From: Bifidobacterium breve
GTDB lineage: Bacteria > Actinomycetota > Actinomycetes > Mycobacteriales > Mycobacteriaceae
DNA length: 10,994 nucleotides
Assembly (NCBI GenBank): GCA_945882475.1
Contig: CAMCWJ010000064.1
Coordinates: 1-10,994, forward strand
Direction: 5' to 3'
The first letter of the stretch is position 1. Every line of letters starts with the position of its first letter. Shown piece after piece: positions 6,492 through 10,994 of the stretch. The position numbers and the translations under genes were made by a program. The notes beneath the pieces were generated by a model. The model was not told where the DNA came from. It was given only the letters and a program-made list of their open reading frames with translations, and did no database searches.

Positions 6492-7211
6492 GTGAACACC
6501 GCACTACGCGCGTGGCAGACGGTAGGGGCCGCAGCCCTGGCCGTCGTCGCACTGTTGCCCGCTCCCTCCGTGGCGCGCGCCGACGACAAGGTGACCCTCG
6601 GCGGTGGGGCAGGAATCGTCGTCGACCGTGACACCTATTGCACGCTCACCGCGATCGGCGCCGACAAGACCGGTGCTCTCGTCGGCTTCACCTCCGCGCA
6701 CTGCGGAGGCCCGGGAGCGCAGGTGCGCGCCGAGGCGGCAGCGGACCGCGGCCCGATCGGCACCATGGTCGCCGGAAACGACGGCCTGGACTACGCGGTG
6801 ATCCGGTTCGACCCGGACAAGGTGACCCCGGTGTCGAATTGGAATGGCTTCGTCATCAACGGCATCGGGCCCGACCCGGCGTTCGGGCAGGTGGCCTGCA
6901 AGCTGGGCCGCACGACCGGCTACTCGTGCGGTGTGACGTGGGGACCGGGCGAGGAACCGGGCACGATCGTCAACCAGGTCTGCGGCCGCCCCGGCGACTC
7001 GGGCGCGCCCGTGACGGTCAACAACAAACTGGTCGGCATGATCCATGGCGCGTTCACCGACGCGATTCCGACCTGCATCATCAAGTACATCCCGCTGCAC
7101 ACCCCGGCGATCACGATGTCGATCAACGCGATCCTCGCCGATCTCGCCACCAAGGACCGCCCGGGCGCCGGCTTCGTCCCCACCGCCGAGACCGCCCCCG
7201 GACCCGCTTAG
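6492..7211 (+). CDS. Secreted S1-family (chymotrypsin-like) serine protease
   Basis: This 239-residue protein has an N-terminal signal peptide: one arginine, a hydrophobic core (about 10-26) and a likely cleavage after ARA near residue 30, leaving DDKVTL. The mature domain has a trypsin-like triad: His70 in FTSAHC, Asp100 in GLDYAVIRF and Ser170 in RPGDSGAPV. Six cysteines (50, 71, 136, 146, 164, 195) fit three disulfides, with the pair around His70 typical of S1 proteases and of streptogrisin-like actinobacterial enzymes. Gene order matches Rv3668c. No PDZ or pro-domain is seen, so activity may not need propeptide removal. The substrate is unknown. It converges on acs with a 31-bp gap. Confidence 0.88.
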   Translation: MNTALRAWQTVGAAALAVVALLPAPSVARADDKVTLGGGAGIVVDRDTYCTLTAIGADKTGALVGFTSAHCGGPGAQVRAEAAADRGPIGTMVAGNDGLDYAVIRFDPDKVTPVSNWNGFVINGIGPDPAFGQVACKLGRTTGYSCGVTWGPGEEPGTIVNQVCGRPGDSGAPVTVNNKLVGMIHGAFTDAIPTCIIKYIPLHTPAITMSINAILADLATKDRPGAGFVPTAETAPGPA

Positions 7212-7242
7212 ACCGGTCGGGTTGTTCCCGGGGTCGTTAGGG

Positions 7243-9204
7243 TCAGGTCGTGGCTTTGCTGGACCGGATCGCCTCGAACACCGTGGGATCCACCAGGGTG
7301 GAGGTATCGCCGAGTTCACGGCCCTCGGCGACGTCACGCAGCAGGCGGCGCATGATCTTGCCGCTGCGGGTCTTCGGAAGCTCCGGCACCACGTGGATCT
7401 CGCGCGGTTTGGCGATCGGCGAAATCTCCCGGGAGACCTGGGCGCGTAACTCCTCGACCATCTCGTGCGGTGACAGGTCGCCGTGGTGGGCCTTGAGGAT
7501 GACGAACGCGCAGATGGCCTGACCGGTATGCGCGTCGGTGGCACCGACGACCGCGGCCTCGGCCACCCCGGCATGTCCGACGAGGGCAGACTCCACCTCT
7601 GCAGTCGAGATCCGGTGGCCCGATACGTTCATCACGTCGTCGATGCGGCCCAGCACCCAGATTTCGTCGTCGGCGCCGTAGCGGGCGCCGTCGCCGGCGA
7701 AGTACCAACCTTGCTCGGCGAACCGCGACCAGTACGTCTCCCTGAACCGTTCGGGGTCGCCCCAGATGCCCCGCAACATTGACGGCCAGGGCTTGTCCAG
7801 CACGAGGTAACCCGTGACGTGCTCACCGTGGTCGGGTTCGGGTTGCAGTTCGTTGCCGTCGTCGTCGACGATCTTGGCCGAGATGCCCGGCAACGGACCC
7901 ATCGCCGATCCCGGCTTGCAGGTGGTCACGCCGGGCAGTGGCGAGATCATGATCGCTCCGGTCTCGGTCTGCCACCAGGTGTCCACCACGGGGGTGCGGT
8001 CACCTCCCAGCACCAGCCGGTACCACCGCCACGCTTCGGGGTTGATCGGCTCACCGACCGAACCGAGCAGACGCAGGCTGGAGAGATCGTGGGCGAACGG
8101 GATTTCGCGTCCCCACTTCATGAACGTTCTGATCAGCGTCGGCGCGGTGTAATAGATTGTGACACCGTACTTTTCGATGATCTGGAAGTGCCGGTGCTCG
8201 TCCGGGGACGCTGGAGTGCCCTCGTAAACCACCTGGGTGGCGCCGTTGGCCAGCGGACCGTAGACGATGTAGCTGTGTCCGGTGACCCAGCCGATGTCGG
8301 CTGTGCACCAGTAGACATCGGTCTGCGGCTTGATGTCGAAGACGTTGTAGTGGGTGTAGGCCACCTGAGTCAGGTAGCCGCCCGAGGTATGCATGATTCC
8401 CTTGGGCTTACCGGTCGTGCCGGAGGTGTAGAGCAGGAACAGTGGGTGCTCCGAGTCGAACGCCTCCGGCGTGTGTGCGGGCGAGGCCTTGTCCACCGTC
8501 TCGTCCCACCAGACGTCGCGCCCCGGCGTCAGCGGCACGTCGATTCCGGTGCGGCGCACCACAAGAACGTGTTGGACGCAGTCCTGGCCGGCGACGGCTT
8601 CGTCGACCGCGTCTTTCAGTGACACCGCGACGCCCCGGCGGTATTGGCCGTCGGTGGTGATGACCATCTTTGCCTCGGCGTCCTCGACCCGGGCCCGCAA
8701 TGCCGCCGCCGAGAAACCGGCGAACACCACCGAATGCATGACGCCCAAACGCGCGCAGGCGAGCATCGCCACGATCGCCTCCGGCACCATGGGCATGTAG
8801 ATGGCGACCCGGTCGCCGGCGACCAGGCCGAGCGCGGTCAGCGCGTTCGCGGCTTTGCAGACCTCGTCCTTGAGTTGGGCGTAGGTCAGCGAGCGGGCGT
8901 CGCCGACTGGTTCGCCCTCCCAGTGGATCGCGACCCGCTCCCCGTGGCCCGCCTCGACGTGGCGGTCCACACAGTTGTAGGCGACGTTGAGCCTGCCACC
9001 GACGAACCACTTGGCGAACGGTGCCTGCGACCAATCCAGGACTTCGCCGAACGGGGTGTCCCAGGCGAGCCGGCGCGCCTGTTCGGCCCAGAATTCGAGC
9101 CGGTCGGTCTCCGCCCGGCGATACAGGTCCGCACCGGCGTTGGCAGCTGCGGCGAATCCCGCCGGCGGGGGGTAATGGGTTAAAGCGTCGGGCGCCTCGG
9201 TCAT
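7243..9204 (-). CDS. acs: Acetyl-CoA synthetase (AMP-forming)
   Basis: This 653-residue adenylating enzyme makes acetyl-CoA from acetate, ATP and CoA through acetyl-AMP. The ATP-binding A3 loop LYTSGTTGKPKG is at 258-269, GSVGEPINPEAW at about 381-392, and DTWWQTETG with the acetate-pocket tryptophan at 408-416. GRIDDVMNVSGHRIST is the hinge to the C-terminal domain. PKTRSGKIMRR ends with the catalytic Lys616, the conserved site that in mycobacteria is acetylated by the cAMP-responsive acetyltransferase and removed by the sirtuin; that regulation is known for the family. ATG 9204 is preferred over GTG 9222 because a TANNNT element lies 7 nt before it and neither start has a Shine-Dalgarno. 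In M. tuberculosis dppABCD sits next to acs; it is absent here. Confidence 0.95.
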   Translation of the reverse strand: MTEAPDALTHYPPPAGFAAAANAGADLYRRAETDRLEFWAEQARRLAWDTPFGEVLDWSQAPFAKWFVGGRLNVAYNCVDRHVEAGHGERVAIHWEGEPVGDARSLTYAQLKDEVCKAANALTALGLVAGDRVAIYMPMVPEAIVAMLACARLGVMHSVVFAGFSAAALRARVEDAEAKMVITTDGQYRRGVAVSLKDAVDEAVAGQDCVQHVLVVRRTGIDVPLTPGRDVWWDETVDKASPAHTPEAFDSEHPLFLLYTSGTTGKPKGIMHTSGGYLTQVAYTHYNVFDIKPQTDVYWCTADIGWVTGHSYIVYGPLANGATQVVYEGTPASPDEHRHFQIIEKYGVTIYYTAPTLIRTFMKWGREIPFAHDLSSLRLLGSVGEPINPEAWRWYRLVLGGDRTPVVDTWWQTETGAIMISPLPGVTTCKPGSAMGPLPGISAKIVDDDGNELQPEPDHGEHVTGYLVLDKPWPSMLRGIWGDPERFRETYWSRFAEQGWYFAGDGARYGADDEIWVLGRIDDVMNVSGHRISTAEVESALVGHAGVAEAAVVGATDAHTGQAICAFVILKAHHGDLSPHEMVEELRAQVSREISPIAKPREIHVVPELPKTRSGKIMRRLLRDVAEGRELGDTSTLVDPTVFEAIRSSKATT

Positions 9205-9211
9205 GGCCGTG

Positions 9212-9217
9212 AGCGTA
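9212..9217 (-). promoter_or_regulatory. Candidate -10 of a leaderless acs transcript
   Basis: TACGCT on the minus strand ends 7 nt before ATG 9204, so transcription would begin at the start codon. If correct, the alternative GTG at 9222 cannot be used. Confidence 0.4.
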
Positions 9218-9317
9218 GTCACTACGCCCGCGCGCGGTGCCGCGTCGTCACATTCAGCGCCGGGCGGTGCATCTCGAGCGACGAACGGCTGCTGCCGCTT
9301 CGGTCCCGGGGTGGTGC

Positions 9318-9329
9318 CACGCTAGCGTG
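9318..9329. promoter_or_regulatory. 12-bp perfect palindrome, possible operator
   Basis: CACGCTAGCGTG equals its own reverse complement and overlaps the candidate -10 of the gene starting at 9337. A regulator bound here would block that promoter. It does not match the Crp consensus, which has the opposite polarity of half-sites. Confidence 0.45.
9323..9328 (+). promoter_or_regulatory. Candidate -10 of the leaderless Fic-like gene
   Basis: TAGCGT fits TANNNT and ends 8 nt before GTG 9337. There is no Shine-Dalgarno before that GTG, which suits a leaderless transcript. Confidence 0.45.
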
Positions 9330-9336
9330 ATCAGTC

Positions 9337-10110
9337 GTGACCCCCGGCGAATCCGCGCAACGCGGACGCGATCTGCTGGCGCCGCTCCTCGAACTCACGG
9401 GGGTAGCCGAGGCGGCCGAGTCCGCCCGGGTGGCGTTGGGCAAGGCCCATCGACACCGCACCAACCTGCGCAACTGGCCGACCACCGCGGCTGAGTCTGC
9501 GGTCCGCGGGGCCCGTTCGTCCTCGGCCCTCGACGGCGGTGGAACGCGGCTGGAATCCGCTGCCGGTCCGGCTGACCCGGTGCTCGCCGGGGCGCTGCGC
9601 GTGGGCCAGGCCCTCGATGGCGGCGCCACCAACCTGATCGGGGTGTGGCAACGCGCTCCGCTGCAGGCACTGGCCCGGCTGCACGCCCTCGCCGCCGCTG
9701 ACCTGGTGGACGAATCGCTGCTGGGCCGACCGCGGCCACAGCCCGAGGTGGGTGCCCGGCTGGATCTGCTGACTCGTCTGGCGACCGGGGCCAGTGCGGT
9801 GCCGGCGCCGGTACTTGCCGCCGTCACACACGGGGAGATGCTCGCCGTGGCCCCGTTCGGCAGTGCGGATGGCGTTGTGGCCCGGTCGGTTTCGCGTCTG
9901 GTGACTATCGCTACCGGCCTGGACCCGCATGGGCTGGGCGTGCCCGAGGTGTACTGGCTGCGGAGGGCCGATGAGTACCGTGAAGCTGCCGTCGCTTTCG
10001 CCGGTGGCAGCCGCGAGGGTGTCGGAGACTGGATTGTGATGTGCTGTCTCGCGCTCGAAGATGGCGCACGTGAAGCGATTTCGATCGCCGAGGCGGCAAA
10101 ACCAGCCTGA
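9337..10110 (+). CDS. Fic-fold protein lacking the catalytic motif (Rv3662c-like)
   Basis: This 257-residue protein occupies the Rv3662c position, where annotation usually says hypothetical or oxidoreductase. I read it as a degenerate Fic protein. Residues 50-67 (AAESAVRGARSSSALDGG) resemble the Fic N-terminal region, and WQRAPLQALARLHALAAADL (104-123) resembles the helix before the core. HGEMLAVAPFGSADGVVAR (165-183) aligns with the Fic core but has APF in place of HPF and no Asn of the GNxxR motif. ADEYREAAVAFAGG and DWIVMCCLALEDGAREA (211-247) match the usual Fic tail. AMPylation activity is therefore unlikely, and no NAD-binding Rossmann motif supports an oxidoreductase. It is cytoplasmic, with no signal or membrane segment, and divergent from acs. 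Confidence 0.75.
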   Translation: MTPGESAQRGRDLLAPLLELTGVAEAAESARVALGKAHRHRTNLRNWPTTAAESAVRGARSSSALDGGGTRLESAAGPADPVLAGALRVGQALDGGATNLIGVWQRAPLQALARLHALAAADLVDESLLGRPRPQPEVGARLDLLTRLATGASAVPAPVLAAVTHGEMLAVAPFGSADGVVARSVSRLVTIATGLDPHGLGVPEVYWLRRADEYREAAVAFAGGSREGVGDWIVMCCLALEDGAREAISIAEAAKPA

Positions 10111-10119
10111 TAATGCGAT

Positions 10120-10158
10120 GCGGGCGGCGCTCCGAAACGTGTTCGGCTCGCCGCCCGC
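10120..10158 (+). terminator. Two-part hairpin terminator after the Fic-like gene
   Basis: GCGGGCGGCG (10120-10129) pairs perfectly with CGCCGCCCGC (10149-10158). An inner stem CCGAA/TTCGG closes around ACGTG after a small internal loop. It begins 9 nt after the stop codon. There is no U-tract, which is common for mycobacterial terminators. Confidence 0.75.
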
Positions 10159-10159
10159 C

Positions 10160-10188
10160 AGCACGGTTACGCGGTTACCAAGCGTGCT
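10160..10188. repeat. Second stem-loop after the terminator
   Basis: AGCACG (10160-10165) pairs with CGTGCT (10183-10188) around a 17-nt loop containing GGTTAC twice (GGTTAC-GC-GGTTAC shifted). It directly abuts the main terminator and may act with it. Confidence 0.4.
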
Positions 10189-10389
10189 CAATGGGTTGCG
10201 TGGGCGGCCTCGGCGTTAGTGCCCCGAGTGCGGCTACGGCTCTGCCCAAAGGGCCGTCGTGACCGCAAACTCGTCGCAATTACGCAGGCCCGCAACACTT
10301 CTGCCATTATCGCGGCGTACTCCGCGTGGGTGCCGGAACCGTGCTGGGCCGCCGGGTTCGGGAGTCAGTACCTTCTCTTCCGGTGCTGC

Positions 10390-10404
10390 CTTGGCCTAAC
10401 CAAG
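10390..10404. repeat. Small inverted repeat
   Basis: CTTGG-CCTAA-CCAAG is a perfect 5-bp dyad with a 5-nt spacer, in the gene-free stretch. It could be a regulator site or a minor hairpin. Confidence 0.35.
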
Positions 10405-10449
10405 CGTCCGTAACTCCGTTGTACTCCGTCCATCTGGGGCACGGCAAGA

Positions 10450-10471
10450 GGCGAACGTGCCTTCGTTCGCC
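10450..10471. repeat. Perfect 8-bp stem-loop in the gene-free stretch
   Basis: GGCGAACG pairs with CGTTCGCC around TGCCTT. There is no U-tract on either side. It could end a leftward or rightward transcript or belong to an RNA. Confidence 0.45.
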
Positions 10472-10601
10472 GGCTCTACGAACCGATTGCCGGCGGCGGC
10501 GCGCGCCGGGTCTAGGGCGACCGGCAAAAGTGGCAGCCAACGACACCTGTCTGTGGCGGAAGTTTCACAGGAAAAGAGTGGTTGACGACGGCCTTCGTGA
10601 C

Positions 10602-10632
10602 TTGCGCTGCGGCAAAGACTCGTGTGTATAGT
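10602..10632 (+). promoter_or_regulatory. Candidate promoter of the 6C RNA
   Basis: TATAGT at 10627-10632 is a good -10. TTGCGC at 10602-10607 is a plausible -35 at 19-bp spacing. Transcription would begin near 10638-10640, right at the first stem of the RNA. Confidence 0.6.
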
Positions 10633-10638
10633 TGGCCC

Positions 10639-10730
10639 CACTCGGCTCAGGCTGAGTGTGCATCAGCCCGACCCCCCGGGGCTGATACACGACGACCCTC
10701 GCCTCCTCCCCCCCTGGCGAGGGTCGTCCC
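10639..10730 (+). ncRNA. 6C small RNA (B11 in M. tuberculosis)
   Basis: The 6C RNA is an actinobacterial small RNA defined by two hairpins that each show a run of at least six C in the loop. Here ATCAGCCC (10662-10669) pairs with GGGCTGAT (10679-10686) around a loop holding six C (10672-10677). GACGACCCTCGCC (10691-10703) pairs perfectly over 13 bp with 10716-10728 around a loop holding seven C (10708-10714). A further 8-bp stem CACTCGGC/GCTGAGTG with a UCAG loop opens the RNA (10639-10658). The place beside ssd equals that of B11 in M. tuberculosis, and the length of about 93 nt agrees. In mycobacteria it acts on mRNAs by pairing the C-rich loops with G-rich ribosome sites. The last hairpin probably also serves as terminator, although no U-tract follows. 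Confidence 0.93.
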
Positions 10731-10803
10731 TTATCCGGACCCGGATCAAGAACCTCCACGGTCGTCTGACCCGCTCCACTCGGACCTTTTCCCCAGCGCG
10801 CCG

Positions 10804-10994
10804 GTGATGCACAGGCGGGCGTCGACCGACTGGTGTCGGCGCGGACCGGCGGTGAGCCTGTGTCCCGTGATACCTCCCCGTTCTCCCGGACCGCCGGCGG
10901 TTCTGACAGTGCTTGGCGACTCCGCGCTGTTCGGCAGTGTCGACCGGGTACTGGCGGCGGTGGGCGTGCGGGTGGTCCGTTCGAGGACGCCGAG
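10804..10994 (+). CDS. ssd: Septum-site-determining protein, CpaE/MinD-like, N-terminal part (partial)
   Basis: The frame is open from 10804 to the window edge. From about residue 33 it reads VLTVLGDSALFGSVDRVLAA and continues GVRVVRS. That is the beta1-alpha1 start of the receiver-like N-terminal domain of CpaE-type ATPases, and resembles the beginning of M. tuberculosis Ssd (Rv3660c, ending VAAAVGVRVV). The Walker-type ATPase domain lies beyond the window. The start is not settled: GTG 10804, ATG 10807, GTG 10852 and GTG 10867 are all in frame and none has a clear ribosome site; conservation with the shorter M. tuberculosis N-terminus favours 10852 or 10867. The gene lies just downstream of the 6C RNA on the same strand. 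Ssd is a septum regulator that heads the Tad-like cluster in M. tuberculosis. Confidence 0.7.
   Translation, partial: MMHRRASTDWCRRGPAVSLCPVIPPRSPGPPAVLTVLGDSALFGSVDRVLAAVGVRVVRSRTP

Larger units (their letters stand above)
10189..10601. other. Stretch without a convincing gene, where a HAD phosphatase gene is expected
   Basis: No frame on either strand shows a recognisable protein, a ribosome site or codon use like the neighbours; frames are short. In M. tuberculosis this place holds the leftward HAD-phosphatase gene Rv3661, but no DxDxT, no membrane tail and no other HAD motif can be found in the minus frames. The sequence is less GC-rich than the flanking genes (35 of 60 bases in 10261-10320). 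Small inverted repeats are present: CGCGG/CCGCG at 10311-10326, CTTGG/CCAAG at 10390-10404, GGCGAACG/CGTTCGCC at 10450-10471 and CTGTG/CACAG at 10551-10570. It may be a decayed gene, a long leader or an unrecognised RNA. Confidence 0.6.

Noticed and set aside
7218..7230. CGGG-TTGTT-CCCG hairpin between the protease and acs as a bidirectional terminator
   Set aside because: Only a 4-bp stem without a U-tract; too weak to annotate.
6504..7574. 356-residue minus frame under the secreted protease
   Set aside because: Shadow frame typical of GC-rich DNA; the plus strand has a signal peptide and catalytic triad.
9331..10191. 286-residue minus frame opposite the Fic-like gene
   Set aside because: Low-complexity shadow; the plus frame has conserved family features.
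10219..10413. 64-residue plus frame in the gene-free stretch
   Set aside because: No ribosome site and no recognisable domain; composition unlike the neighbouring proteins.
10551..10570. Crp-like dyad CTGTG/CACAG upstream of the 6C promoter
   Set aside because: TGTG and CACA are 10 bp apart; the Crp consensus needs 8, so it is probably fortuitous.
10396..10641. 81-residue minus frame where the HAD gene would start
   Set aside because: Contains no DxDxT or other HAD motif; treated as non-coding.

Overview
The window reads as a chromosomal segment of a high-GC actinobacterium, almost certainly a mycobacterium. Genes are dense, GTG starts are common, and several proteins (Crp, Nth, Acs, a MarP-type protease) look very close to what I remember of their Mycobacterium tuberculosis counterparts. 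Gene order follows the M. tuberculosis block crp - Rv3675 - nth - Rv3673c - Rv3672c - marP - ephE - Rv3669 - Rv3668c - acs - Rv3662c - ssd. Family and locus assignments come from remembered sequences and synteny, not from a search.

Left part (1-1380): the end of a metallo-beta-lactamase-fold gene (+) converges on crp (-). Between them is a 29-bp tandem repeat whose units each carry a copy of the last codons and stop of crp. Upstream of crp on the same strand is a small secreted or membrane protein. Middle (1381-4722): a tight rightward operon, nth - thioredoxin-like TlpA/ResA-type protein - NUDIX CoA pyrophosphatase - marP. It links DNA base-excision repair, extracytoplasmic thiol chemistry, nucleotide/CoA hydrolysis and acid/oxidative-stress proteolysis. 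Its 3' end overlaps the 3' end of a leftward pair, a holin-superfamily membrane protein followed by epoxide hydrolase EphE, which share an ATGA junction. Right-middle (6492-9204): a secreted six-cysteine S1 protease converges on acetyl-CoA synthetase. Right end (9337-10994): a Fic-fold protein that has lost the catalytic residues, then about 500 bp without a convincing gene, then a clear 6C small RNA, then the start of ssd (CpaE/MinD-like ATPase).

Two genes expected from the M. tuberculosis order are absent: the dipeptide transporter dppABCD between acs and the Fic-like gene, and the HAD-phosphatase gene (Rv3661) next to the 6C RNA. A structured non-coding stretch lies where the HAD gene should be.

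Most of the window is conserved housekeeping sequence. The points most worth following are the 6C RNA and a possible cis-located target in the ribosome-binding site of the thioredoxin-like gene, the crp-derived minisatellite, the 12-unit pentapeptide tail of the holin-like protein, the catalytically dead Fic protein, and probable leaderless starts for nth, acs and the Fic-like gene.
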